The notes beneath the pieces are model-generated. The model saw only the letters and a program-made list of their open reading frames with translations. It searched no databases and was not told the DNA's origin. Positions 30,767 through 40,324 of a DNA stretch of 64,000 nucleotides are shown piece after piece. Position numbers and translations under genes: made by a program. The stretch is from positions 3,720,001 to 3,784,000 of the forward strand of contig NZ_CP017668.1 in assembly GCF_001808185.1 (NCBI RefSeq), written 5' to 3'. This DNA is from Jeongeupia sp. USM3 (GTDB taxonomy: Bacteria; Pseudomonadota; Gammaproteobacteria; Burkholderiales; Chitinibacteraceae). The stretch's first letter is position 1. Each line of letters starts with the position of its first letter.

Positions 30767-31513
30767 TCAGCCGCGGTGCACGGCCAGCGGCCCGTTGGCC
30801 TGGCACACCGGCATCAGCTGGATGTTGTTGATGTTGACGTGTGCCGGCCGGCTGGCGGCCCAGTAGACGGTGTCGGCAATGTCGTCGGCCGTGAGCGGCT
30901 GGACGTTCTGGTACACCGCGCCGGCCTTGGTATCGTCGCCGTGGAAGCGCACATTCGAGAATTCGGTGCCGCCGGCCAGCCCGGGTTCGATATTGGTCAC
31001 GCGCACCGGCGTACCGATCAGGTCAGCGCGCAGGTTGTAGCTGAGCTGGTGGACGAAGGCCTTGGTCGCGCCGTAGACGTTGCCACCCGGGTAGGGCCAC
31101 TCGCCGGCGGTCGAACCGATGCTGATGACATGGCCGCGGCCGCGTTCGACCATGCCTGGCAGCAAGGCGCGCGTGCAGTAGACGAGACCGTTGATATTGG
31201 TGGCGATCATCCGCTCCCAATCGTCGAGGTCGGCGCGCTGTGCCGGCTCGAGCCCGAGCGCAAGCCCGGCGTTGTTGACGAGCACGTCGACTGCGCCGAA
31301 GCCGGCGGGCAGCGTGTCGAATGCGGCGGCGACCGCCGCACGGTCGGTGACGTCGAGCTGCAAGGGCAGCAGCGCCGGGCCGAGCTCGGCGGCGAGCGCC
31401 TCGAGTCTTTCGAGACGGCGGCCGGCAGCAACGACCTTGTGACCCTCGGCCACGAAGCGGCGGGCGATGGCCTGGCCGAATCCGGCACTGGCTCCGGTGA
31501 CAACGACGATCAT
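30767..31513 (-). CDS. ydfG: NADP+-dependent 3-hydroxy acid (serine) dehydrogenase YdfG
   Basis: Short-chain dehydrogenase/reductase of 248 aa, exactly the length of E. coli YdfG, which oxidises serine, allo-threonine and 3-hydroxypropionate and reduces malonic semialdehyde. Cofactor motif TGASAGFG (6-13), NNAG (85-88), catalytic Ser in ISIGSTAG, and YGATK (Tyr and Lys). The stretches EPGLAGGTEFSNVRFHGDD and PAHVNINNIQLMPV match YdfG almost word for word. A GGAGAAACCC ribosome site precedes ATG 31513. Divergent from hslR. Confidence 0.92.
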   Translation of the reverse strand: MIVVVTGASAGFGQAIARRFVAEGHKVVAAGRRLERLEALAAELGPALLPLQLDVTDRAAVAAAFDTLPAGFGAVDVLVNNAGLALGLEPAQRADLDDWERMIATNINGLVYCTRALLPGMVERGRGHVISIGSTAGEWPYPGGNVYGATKAFVHQLSYNLRADLIGTPVRVTNIEPGLAGGTEFSNVRFHGDDTKAGAVYQNVQPLTADDIADTVYWAASRPAHVNINNIQLMPVCQANGPLAVHRG

Positions 31514-31686
31514 GGGTTTCTCCTGAAAAGCGGCTCCTTGGACAGGCTCCTAGCGTGCGCTGCGACGGCGATGTCGACAACAGACAATCGTGGGCATTTT
31601 CAAGCGGCGCAGTTGTGTTCGCTCGCCCGGGCGATGCCGGCACTTGCGTAGTACCATTCAGGTCACGCTACCAATACCACGACATC

Positions 31687-32097
31687 ATGCCCGTACACGA
31701 CGAAGCCGCGGCCAAGGTCCGGCTGGACAAATGGCTCTGGGCCGCCCGTTTCTACAAGACCCGCTCGCTGGCCACCGAGGCGATCGACGCCGGCCACGTG
31801 CACCTGAACGGCGACCGCGCCAAGCCGGCGCGAACCGTCAAGGCCGGTGACCGTCTGCGCGTGCTGACCGCACACGGCGAGTTCGACGTCGTCGTCGCGC
31901 AGCTGTCGGACCGCCGCGGTCCGGCCGAGGTGGCGCGGACGCTGTACGACGAAACGCCCGAGAGCGAGGCGAGAAGGGCGCAACAGTCGCTCGATCGCGC
32001 GCTGGTGCCGACGTTCGAACACCCGCTCTCCAAAGGCCGGCCGACCAAGAAGTGGCGGCGGCAGCTTCACGATTTCTCGCGCAAGCAGCAAGGATGA
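31687..32097 (+). CDS. hslR: heat-shock protein 15, ribosome-associated (HslR)
   Basis: S4-domain RNA-binding protein (136 aa; E. coli 133) that binds 50S subunits carrying stalled nascent chain-tRNA and helps recycle them. The S4 motif is RLDKWLWAARFYKTRSLATEAIDAGHVHLNG (residues 12-42). The basic C-terminal tail (KGRPTKKWRRQLHDFSRKQQG) is typical. Start at ATG 31687 is set by the family N terminus. Its stop overlaps the region where the next gene begins, with an ATGA at 32094, so it is probably translated together with a response-regulator cyclase. Confidence 0.92.
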   Translation: MPVHDEAAAKVRLDKWLWAARFYKTRSLATEAIDAGHVHLNGDRAKPARTVKAGDRLRVLTAHGEFDVVVAQLSDRRGPAEVARTLYDETPESEARRAQQSLDRALVPTFEHPLSKGRPTKKWRRQLHDFSRKQQG

Positions 32098-32102
32098 TGC
32101 CC

Positions 32103-33359
32103 ATGGATGCTGCGCCCGCGTCGATCTACCTGCTGTGCCGCAACGCCGCGTATGCCGGCAGCGTCATCCAGCAGCTGTCGCTCTTCGGGCTGGAGTGCCA
32201 GGCGTTTGCCCGCGCCAGCGCGCTGCTCGCCGCCATCCACGGCAAGGCGCCGTTGATGGTGCTGGTCGACGAGGCCGGTTGCGACGACATGGCGCTGCCG
32301 CAGGTCCTGCCGATGATTGCGCGCCTGCAGGATGTCCCGCTGGTCTATCTGTCGCTGCCGATGGCCGCGCAGGAGCAGATCGAACTCGCCCGGGCCGGCG
32401 CCACCGATTTCCTGCCCAAGCCGTTTGACAGCCACCGGCTGATCGACCAGATCGACCGGATGCTCGAGGCGCAGTCGCCGCAGCCGGCCAGGGTGCTGAT
32501 CGTCGACGATTCGGAGATGCTGACGCACTGGGCGAGCAATGTGCTGACCATGGGCGGAATGCGCGTGCGCAGCGTCAAGAACCCGCTCAAGGTGCCGCAG
32601 CTCGTCGCGCTGGAAAAGCCCGAGCTGATCCTGCTCGACATGTACATGCCCGAATGTACCGGCGACGAGCTGGCACGGGTGCTGCGGCAGAACCCGGCGT
32701 TCGACGGCATCCCCATCGTCTTTTTGTCGAGCGAGACGCAACGCGGCCGCCAGCTGTCGGCAAGGCGGATGGGCGGCGACGATTTCCTGGTCAAGAACAA
32801 CGATCCGGACGAGCTGATCGACATCGTCACGATGATGGTCGACCGTTACCGGCGACTGCGCGAGCTGATGAGCCGCGACAGCCTGACCCGGCTGCTCAAC
32901 CATACCCACCTGATCGAGCGGCTGCTGCAGGAGGTCGCCCGCGCGCACGAGACCGTGCGCCCGCTGGCATTCGCGATGATCGACATCGACCATTTCAAGT
33001 CGGTCAACGACCGCTACGGCCATGCCGTCGGCGACCGGGTGATCAAGAGCCTGGCACGGCTGTTGCGGCAGGCTTTTCCCGGTGCGGATCTGGTCGGCCG
33101 CTACGGCGGCGAGGAGTTCTCGATCGTGTTTCCGGACACCTCGCTGCTGCGCGCCGCGCAACAGGTCGACGAGCTGCGGCAGCGCTTCGGCGATCTGTGC
33201 CAGACGAGCGGCAGCGGCGAGCCGTTGACGATTTCGTTCAGTGCCGGCGTTGCCCAGCTCGGCAACGGCATGCACGCCGAACAACTGATCGAATCCGCCG
33301 ATGCCGCGCTCTACCAGGCCAAGGCGGCCGGCCGCAATCAGGTCGGTCTGGCGCGCTAG
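32103..33359 (+). CDS. PleD-like response regulator diguanylate cyclase (REC-REC-GGDEF)
   Basis: Cytoplasmic two-receiver cyclase (418 aa). Receiver 1 (about 5-125) is divergent, with Asp in MVLVDEAG; receiver 2 (about 130-250) has the acidic pair IVDDSEM, phospho-acceptor in ILLDMYMPE, and the FLSSET and FLVKN switch residues. The GGDEF domain has active GRYGGEEF. Five residues before it stands PGAD, so Arg of the I-site is missing and product inhibition there is unlikely. I prefer ATG 32103 because AAGGA is 8 bases upstream; ATG 32094 overlapping the hslR stop is an alternative. No cognate histidine kinase is nearby. Confidence 0.85.
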   Translation: MDAAPASIYLLCRNAAYAGSVIQQLSLFGLECQAFARASALLAAIHGKAPLMVLVDEAGCDDMALPQVLPMIARLQDVPLVYLSLPMAAQEQIELARAGATDFLPKPFDSHRLIDQIDRMLEAQSPQPARVLIVDDSEMLTHWASNVLTMGGMRVRSVKNPLKVPQLVALEKPELILLDMYMPECTGDELARVLRQNPAFDGIPIVFLSSETQRGRQLSARRMGGDDFLVKNNDPDELIDIVTMMVDRYRRLRELMSRDSLTRLLNHTHLIERLLQEVARAHETVRPLAFAMIDIDHFKSVNDRYGHAVGDRVIKSLARLLRQAFPGADLVGRYGGEEFSIVFPDTSLLRAAQQVDELRQRFGDLCQTSGSGEPLTISFSAGVAQLGNGMHAEQLIESADAALYQAKAAGRNQVGLAR

Positions 33360-33379
33360 GACAACACGAGAGGAAGAAC

Positions 33380-35173
33380 ATGTCCGCACTGCACTACCGC
33401 ATCCGCCCGGCCGACCTCGCCGGCCACTACTTCGACGTGACGCTGACGATTGCCGAGCCGGCGACCGACGGCCAGGTCGTCTGGCTGCCGGTGTGGATAC
33501 CCGGCAGCTACCTGATCCGCGAGTTCGCCCGCAACATCACCGACATCGCCGCCCGCGCCGGCGGCAAGCCGGTCACGCTGAGCAAGCTCGACAAGCACCG
33601 CTGGCAGGCCGCGCCGGCCGCCGGGCCGCTGGTGATCGAGTATCGCGTCTACGCGTTCGACCTGTCGGTGCGCGGCGCCTGGCTCGACGATACGCGCGGC
33701 TTCTTCAACGGCACCAGTGTCTTTCTCGCCGCCGCCGGCCACGAGGGTCTGCCGTGCGAGGTCGAGATCGTCGCGCCGAAAGGAAACGCCGGCTGGCGCG
33801 TTGCGACAACGCTGCCGGCGGTCAAGCTCAAGGACGGCGGCTTCGGCCGCTACCGGGCGCGCAACTACGACGAGCTGATCGACCACCCGGTCGAGCTCGG
33901 CACCTTCGACGACGACAGCTTCAAGGCCTGCGGCGTCCCGCACGAGATCGTCATCGCCGGCCGGCACCGGACCGATTTCAAGCGGCTGAAGAAAGACCTG
34001 AAAAAGATCTGCGAGGCGCAGATCCGCCTGTTCGGCGAGCCGGCGCCGTTCGACCGCTACCTGTTCATGACGGTCGCGACCGGCGACGGCTACGGCGGGC
34101 TCGAGCACCGCGCATCGACGGCGCTGATCACCGCGCGCAACGATCTGCCGCTGGCGCACGAAACCGATCGCAAGACCGGCTACATCCAGTACCTCGGGCT
34201 GTGCAGCCACGAGTATTTCCACAGCTGGAACGTGAAGAGGATCAAGCCGGCCGCCTACGCGCCGTACCCGCTCGACCGCGAAGCGTACACGCGGCTGCTG
34301 TGGGCGTTCGAGGGCATCACCTCGTACTACGACGACCTGATGCTGCGGCGCGCCGGCATCATCACGCCGCAGCAATACCTCGACCTGCTGGCGCAGACGC
34401 TGACCGGCGTCGAACGCACGCCGGGGCGGCAGCGGCAGACGCTGGCCGACGCCAGCCTCGACGCCTGGGTCAAGTACTACCGGCAGGACGAAAACAGCCC
34501 GAACGCGCTGGTCAGCTACTACACCAAGGGCGCGCTGGCCGCGCTGTGCCTCGACCTGACCATCCGTCAGAAGACCGGTGGAGAAAAGAGCCTCGACGAC
34601 GTGATGCGCGCGCTCTGGCAGCGCTTCGGCAAGGACTTCGACCGCGACGGCCGCGGCGTCGGCGAGGACGAGTGGGAGCGCGTTGCCGGCGAGGTGGCCG
34701 GGGTGGATCTCGCGGCCTTCTTCGAGATGGCGATCCGCTCGACCGCCGATCTGCCGGTCGCCGAGTTGCTGGCCGGTTTCGGTGTCGACGTGCAGCGCCG
34801 GGTGCCGCTCGGCGGCGGCGACAAGGGCGGCTGGCACGACGGCAAGCTGGTCCCCGGCGTGAGCATCGGTGCCCGCATCGGTGCCGATGCCGCCGGTGTC
34901 AAGCTTACCCAGGTCTTCGAGGGGGGCGCCGCGCATGCGGCCGGGCTGTCGGCCGGCGATGTGCTGATCGCGATCGACGGCATCCGGCTGGGCAGCCTGG
35001 ACGGCGTGCTGGCCGGCTACCAACATGGCAGCAGGCTGCACGTGCATGCATTCCGCCGTGACGAACTGATCGAGCGGACGCTGCAGCTGAAGCCGGCCGC
35101 CGCCGATACCTGGGGGCTGAAGCTGCGCGACGACGCGGCCAATACCTTGTGCGCCGGCTGGATTCTGGATTGA
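33380..35173 (+). CDS. M61-family metallopeptidase with PDZ domain
   Basis: Putative glycyl-aminopeptidase-type zinc peptidase (597 aa). The N-terminal beta-sandwich (1-180) leads into a thermolysin-like domain with HEYFH (277-281) and a third ligand Glu about residue 311 in WAFEGITSYYDDL. A C-terminal PDZ-like domain (about 480-575) includes VFEGGAAHAAGLSAGDVLIAIDG. There is no signal peptide, so it is probably cytoplasmic. GAGGAAG lies 5 bases before ATG 33380, and the gene follows the cyclase by 20 bases, possibly in the hslR operon. The physiological substrate is unknown. Confidence 0.87.
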   Translation: MSALHYRIRPADLAGHYFDVTLTIAEPATDGQVVWLPVWIPGSYLIREFARNITDIAARAGGKPVTLSKLDKHRWQAAPAAGPLVIEYRVYAFDLSVRGAWLDDTRGFFNGTSVFLAAAGHEGLPCEVEIVAPKGNAGWRVATTLPAVKLKDGGFGRYRARNYDELIDHPVELGTFDDDSFKACGVPHEIVIAGRHRTDFKRLKKDLKKICEAQIRLFGEPAPFDRYLFMTVATGDGYGGLEHRASTALITARNDLPLAHETDRKTGYIQYLGLCSHEYFHSWNVKRIKPAAYAPYPLDREAYTRLLWAFEGITSYYDDLMLRRAGIITPQQYLDLLAQTLTGVERTPGRQRQTLADASLDAWVKYYRQDENSPNALVSYYTKGALAALCLDLTIRQKTGGEKSLDDVMRALWQRFGKDFDRDGRGVGEDEWERVAGEVAGVDLAAFFEMAIRSTADLPVAELLAGFGVDVQRRVPLGGGDKGGWHDGKLVPGVSIGARIGADAAGVKLTQVFEGGAAHAAGLSAGDVLIAIDGIRLGSLDGVLAGYQHGSRLHVHAFRRDELIERTLQLKPAAADTWGLKLRDDAANTLCAGWILD

Positions 35174-35229
35174 TTTAAGCTTCTGGTAAGTTACCATGCT
35201 GTCGTATAGATTGGTCTTGACGATTCGAT

Positions 35230-37347
35230 ATGGACGACAGCATGCGCTTGCCCCGATCCGGTCCCGGCGGGTTTTATGGCATCCGTGCCCGGATGCTGCT
35301 GGTTTTCCTGCTGCTCACACTGCTTGTGGCCGTTGCGGGCGGGGCCTACGCCTACGCGCTCAAGGCGGCGGCGGCCCGCGCCGAAACTGACGGTCGCCTG
35401 CGTGCCGCCGTCGCCGCCGCCGAGCAGTTGCTGCCCGCGGGGCCGATGCTGCGCGACGCGCTGACCGGTGCAGACATCGTTTCCGATCCGCAGCAATGGC
35501 AATCGGCCTTTTCGCGTTACTGCCGGTTGCTCGGACTGGGGTCGATCTCGGTCTACCTCTTTGAGGGCGACGCGCCGAAGCTCGCAGCTGGAGCCGTGAT
35601 CGACGGCCAATCGCACGACCCCGGGCGTGACACGCTGCGGCAGGCGCTGACCGCGGCCCGGACGATCGAGCGGGAGGTCGCCGGCGAGCGCGTGCGGACG
35701 CTGCTGCAGCCTGGCCCTGCTGCCGGCAGCCGCTATGTGATCGCCGCGACCGAGGATGCCGCTGCATTCGATGCGGCACTGGTGCGGGCGCTGTGGCAGG
35801 CCATCTGGGTCGGCATGACCGTTTTCATGGTCGGCATGCTGATTTCCAGCCTGCTCGCGTGGCGGATCGCCAGACCGATCAGCGCAACGCTGGCCGCGGT
35901 ACGGCGGATGCGCGAAGGCGATTACGGTGTCCGGCTGGGGCAGGAAGGGGGCGGCGAGCTGGGCGAACTGGCCCGCAACTTCAATGCGATGAGCGAGGCG
36001 GTGGCCGAGCGGGAACGGCTGATGCTGCGGCAGGCTTTCGAGGACAGGCTGACCGGCCTGCCGAACCGGACCAGGCTGCTCGAACTGATGCAGTCGGGCA
36101 TGGCCAGCGACGATGCGCCGTTCGTGCTGCTGCTGCTCGACATCAACCAGTTCCGCTATGTCAACGACTACCTCGGCTATCCGGCCGGCGATGCGATGCT
36201 GGTCGCGCTGGCGCGTCGCCTGTCCGGGCTGATGCAGCAGCAGGGCGAACTGTGCGCGCGTCTGCCTGGCGACGAGTTCGCGCTGCTGTTCCCGCGCACC
36301 CGGATCGACGCGCTGCCGAGCCTGCTCGCCCGGCTCGACGCAGCCTTGCTCGATCCGGTGATGGTCGGCGGGCAGCGGCTGGACCTCGGCGTCGGCATCG
36401 GCGTCGCGGTCTACCCGGAACACGGCGAGACGGCCGAACTGCTGCTGCGCCATGCCGAAATGGCGATGTATCTGGCCAAGCGAGACCACACGGCCTATGC
36501 GATCTATTGTCCGGAAACGCAGGTGCAGCGGCGCAACCGGACGGTGCTGCTCGCCGACCTGCGCGAAGCGATCGAGGACGGACAGTTCCGCGTCCACTAC
36601 CAGCCCAAGGCCAGGCTGGGCGACGGCAGCGTCGACAAGGCCGAAGCGCTGATCCGCTGGGCGCACCCGGAGCGCGGCTGGATCGCGCCGGACGAGTTCA
36701 TCCCGTTCGCCGAACAGACCGGCCGGCTGCACGCGATCACGCACTGGGTTGTCAACGAAGTGGTCGGCCAGCTGGCACGCTGGCGCGAAGGCGGGCTGAT
36801 GCTGTGCGTTTCGGTCAACGTCAGCACCGGCGACGTCGAGGACGACACCTTCGTGACCTTCATCGACAACACGCTGCAGCGACACGATGTGCCGCCCTCG
36901 CAACTGTGCCTCGAAATCACCGAAACCGGCATGATGCACCGGCCGCAGCAGTTGCTGCGCAACCTCGACCGGCTGCGCCAGCTCGGCGTGCTGCTGTCGA
37001 TCGACGATTTCGGCAACGGTTACTCGTCGTTCGGCTATCTGGCGCAGATGCCGGTCCACGAGCTCAAGATCGACCGGACCTTCATCGAGCGGCTCGGCCA
37101 CAATTTCGAGAATGTATCGATCGTGCGCTCGATCATCGAACTCGGCCACATCCTCGGGCTCGAGGTCGTCGCCGAGGGGGTCGAAACCGCGGCGATCTGG
37201 CAGGCGCTGGCGGTGATGGGCTGCGATGCCGCGCAAGGCTATCTGATCGCCAGGCCGATGCCGGCCGATGAACTGCGCCACTGGATGACGCTGGGATTCG
37301 AGCTGCCGTCCACGCCGCCGAACATGGCGCCGCTGCTGGCGTCGTGA
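35230..37347 (+). CDS. membrane GGDEF-EAL protein, probable c-di-GMP phosphodiesterase
   Basis: 705 aa. Two helices (about 20-42 and 195-220) enclose a periplasmic sensor of about 150 residues; a HAMP domain follows (WRIARPISATLAAVRRMREGDYGVRL). The GGDEF domain is degenerate: CARLPGDEF replaces GGDEF, so the cyclase is probably inactive, although GTP binding could still regulate the neighbour. The EAL domain looks intact (KAEALIRW, NVNVS-like SVNVSTG, EITETGMM, IDDFGNGYSSFGYL, ELKIDRTF, VAEGVET). It should therefore lower c-di-GMP. A hairpin (37348-37383, no T run) overlaps the stop region, followed by the AEP promoter. Confidence 0.88.
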   Translation: MDDSMRLPRSGPGGFYGIRARMLLVFLLLTLLVAVAGGAYAYALKAAAARAETDGRLRAAVAAAEQLLPAGPMLRDALTGADIVSDPQQWQSAFSRYCRLLGLGSISVYLFEGDAPKLAAGAVIDGQSHDPGRDTLRQALTAARTIEREVAGERVRTLLQPGPAAGSRYVIAATEDAAAFDAALVRALWQAIWVGMTVFMVGMLISSLLAWRIARPISATLAAVRRMREGDYGVRLGQEGGGELGELARNFNAMSEAVAERERLMLRQAFEDRLTGLPNRTRLLELMQSGMASDDAPFVLLLLDINQFRYVNDYLGYPAGDAMLVALARRLSGLMQQQGELCARLPGDEFALLFPRTRIDALPSLLARLDAALLDPVMVGGQRLDLGVGIGVAVYPEHGETAELLLRHAEMAMYLAKRDHTAYAIYCPETQVQRRNRTVLLADLREAIEDGQFRVHYQPKARLGDGSVDKAEALIRWAHPERGWIAPDEFIPFAEQTGRLHAITHWVVNEVVGQLARWREGGLMLCVSVNVSTGDVEDDTFVTFIDNTLQRHDVPPSQLCLEITETGMMHRPQQLLRNLDRLRQLGVLLSIDDFGNGYSSFGYLAQMPVHELKIDRTFIERLGHNFENVSIVRSIIELGHILGLEVVAEGVETAAIWQALAVMGCDAAQGYLIARPMPADELRHWMTLGFELPSTPPNMAPLLAS

Positions 37348-37394
37348 GCACGATTGCCACGGCGCGAGCGGCGATGATCGTGCCGGCCGGATAG

Positions 37395-37436
37395 GTCTAG
37401 ACGTCACAACCTGGTAATACACGCTGCCTAGAATCC
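37395..37436 (+). promoter_or_regulatory. AEP-locus promoter/operator, copy 1 (before phnS-like gene)
   Basis: Palindrome GTCTAGAC (37395-37402), extended as GTCTAGACGTCA, is followed 31 bases later by a related GCCTAGAA that contains a good -10 box TAGAAT (37429-37434). No -35 box stands at the normal place, and the palindrome centre would be near -41, an activator-like position. The same 42-base layout recurs before the HD oxygenase gene; I count 28 of 42 identical bases. Confidence 0.65.
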
Positions 37437-37476
37437 GCTGCGATTTCCCCCTCTGGACCGCACAAGGACCGCAGTC

Positions 37477-38493
37477 ATGAAACTCGTCAACCGTATCGCA
37501 TTCGGTCTTGCCTGCGCACTGGCCGGCACCGCCTTCGCCGATACCACGCTCACCGTCTACACCGCGCTGGAAGCCGACCAGCTCAAGGCCTACCAGCAGA
37601 AGTTCGAGGAAGAGAACCCCGGCATCAAGCTCAAGTGGGTGCGCGATTCGACCGGCATCATCACCGCCAAGCTGCTGGCCGAAAAGGCCAATCCGCAGGC
37701 CGACGTGGTGATGGGCGTTGCCGCGTCGTCGCTGCTGGTGCTCGAGAAGGAAGGCATGCTGCAGGCGTACGCGCCCAAGGGCGTCGAGAAGCTGTCGAAG
37801 GCCTATGTCGATCCGGCCAGCCCGCCGTCGTGGGTCGGCATGGACGTGTGGGGGGCGGCGATCTGCTTCAACACCGTCGAAGCCGCCAAGCTGGGGCTGA
37901 AGAAGCCGGAAAGCTGGCGCGACCTGACCCGCCCCGAGTACAAGGGCAGGATCGTGATGCCGAACCCGGCGTCGAGCGGTACCGGCTACTTCGACGTGTC
38001 GGCCTGGCTCAAGGTGTTCGGCGAGAAGGAAGGCTGGGCGTACATGGACAAGCTGCACGACAACATCGCCCAGTACACGCATTCGGGCTCCAAGCCGTGC
38101 AAGCAGGCGGCCGCGGGCGAGTTCCCGATCGGCATTTCGTTCGAGTACCGTGCGGCCAAGCTCAAGGAAGGCGGGGCGCCGATCGACCTCGTGTTCCCGA
38201 AGGAAGGTCTGGGCTGGGACGTCGAAGCCACGGCGATCATGAAGGGGACCAAGAACGCCGATGCGGCGAAGAAGCTCGCCGACTGGTCGGCGTCGCGCTC
38301 GGCCAACGAGCTGTACGAGAAGAATTTCGCCATCGTCGCGATGCCGGGTATCGCCAAGCCGAATGCGCACATCCCGGCCAACTACGAACAGCTGCTGATC
38401 AAGCAGGATCTCAAGTGGTCGGCGCTCAACCGAGACAAGATCCTCGCCGAGTGGACCAAGCGCTACGACGCCAAGTCCGAACCGAAGAAATAA
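37477..38493 (+). CDS. 2-aminoethylphosphonate-binding periplasmic protein (PhnS2-like)
   Basis: Substrate-binding component of the AEP ABC importer (338 aa). The signal peptide MKLVNRIAFGLACALAGTAFA is cleaved before DTTL. It belongs to the iron(III)/polyamine-like binding family (LTVYTALEADQLKAYQQKFEEENPGIK) and ends WSALNRDKILAEWTKRYDAKSEPKK, as the phosphonate-operon members do. Assignment to AEP rests on the ATPase, permease, phnW and phnX genes that follow. AAGGA precedes the ATG. Its own terminator at 38509 and a second promoter after that mean it can be made in excess of the rest of the importer. Confidence 0.85.
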   Translation: MKLVNRIAFGLACALAGTAFADTTLTVYTALEADQLKAYQQKFEEENPGIKLKWVRDSTGIITAKLLAEKANPQADVVMGVAASSLLVLEKEGMLQAYAPKGVEKLSKAYVDPASPPSWVGMDVWGAAICFNTVEAAKLGLKKPESWRDLTRPEYKGRIVMPNPASSGTGYFDVSAWLKVFGEKEGWAYMDKLHDNIAQYTHSGSKPCKQAAAGEFPIGISFEYRAAKLKEGGAPIDLVFPKEGLGWDVEATAIMKGTKNADAAKKLADWSASRSANELYEKNFAIVAMPGIAKPNAHIPANYEQLLIKQDLKWSALNRDKILAEWTKRYDAKSEPKK

Positions 38494-38508
38494 GCCTGCC
38501 CCCGTCAG

Positions 38509-38534
38509 ACAGCCCCGCAGCCGCGGGGCTGTTT
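38509..38534 (+). terminator. terminator after the AEP-binding protein gene
   Basis: ACAGCCCCGC / GCGGGGCTGT, 10-bp stem with a four-base loop, followed by TTTGCATTTG. The weak T run could allow partial read-through into the downstream AEP genes. Confidence 0.8.
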
Positions 38535-38560
38535 GCATTTGCGGCCTGGTGCGAAAAGTC

Positions 38561-38602
38561 GTCTAGACGTCATGGGTGCGTAACACAAGCCGTCTAGATT
38601 GG
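38561..38602 (+). promoter_or_regulatory. AEP-locus promoter/operator, copy 2 (before HD oxygenase gene)
   Basis: GTCTAGACGTCA (38561-38572), then GTAACACAA in the middle and a second GTCTAGAT (38592-38599) 31 bases downstream of the first. TAGATT (38595-38600) is the candidate -10 box at the same offset as in copy 1. Transcription would start near 38607, which is why the first ATG there is a poor translation start. Confidence 0.65.
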
Positions 38603-38630
38603 CGCCATGTCAAAACGGGATGGATACACG

Positions 38631-39193
38631 ATGACTCTGGACTGGATGGCGCTGGAGGAGTTACTGGCCGGCGCAGGCGCTTCGCGCTATGGCGGCGAGG
38701 CGATCAGCCAGCTTGAACACGCGCTGCAGAGCGCCGAATGCGCCGAGCGCGACGGTGCGTCCGCATCGCTGATCACCGCGGCGCTGCTGCACGACGTCGG
38801 TCATCTGGTGGCCGGACAGGATGACGACGACCTTGCCAAGGGCATCGACGACCGCCACGAGCAGACCGGCATCGCCGCGCTGCGCAAGCTGTTCGGCGAG
38901 GATGTGCTTGCGCCGATCGCCCTGCACGTGTCGGCCAAGCGCTATCTGTGCGCGGCCGAGCCGGGCTATCTGGCCGGGCTGTCGGATGCGTCGCGGCTGT
39001 CACTGGCGCTGCAGGGCGGCGTGATGGGCGCGGCCGAGGCCGGGCGTTTCGCGCGCAATCCGCATGCCGTGGCGGCGGTCGCGCTGCGCCGCTGGGACGA
39101 CGAGGCCAAGGTCGTCGGCAAGACGACGCCGGGGCTCGCGCATTACCTCGCCATTGCCCGCCGCGCCGCGCGCGTTGTTGCAGGAGAAGCGCA

Positions 39194-39197
<4 letters not shown>
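38631..39197 (+). CDS. phosphonate-operon HD-domain protein, PhnZ-like oxygenase
   Basis: HD-fold protein (188 aa) of the group found in phosphonate degradation operons. Characterised PhnZ is a mixed-valent di-iron oxygenase that splits 2-amino-1-hydroxyethylphosphonate into glycine and phosphate. Seen here are the metal His in ISQLEHALQSA, the HD pair in ALLHDVGHL (His54, Asp55), and Tyr20-x-x-Glu23 in SRYGGEA, matching the PhnZ Tyr24/Glu27 pair that binds the iron site. So catalysis of the PhnZ type is plausible. The hydroxylase partner PhnY is not in the window. ATG 38631 is chosen because 38607 falls on the predicted transcription start; both are in frame. The stop overlaps the next ATG (ATGA). 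Confidence 0.82.

Positions 39198-40320
<1,123 letters not shown>

Positions 40321-40324
<4 letters not shown>

Noticed and set aside
35191..38538. Very long minus-strand open frame (1115 codons)
   Set aside because: It is antisense to the GGDEF-EAL and AEP-binding protein genes, has an Arg/Gln/His-rich composition typical of GC-rich shadow frames and no known motif.
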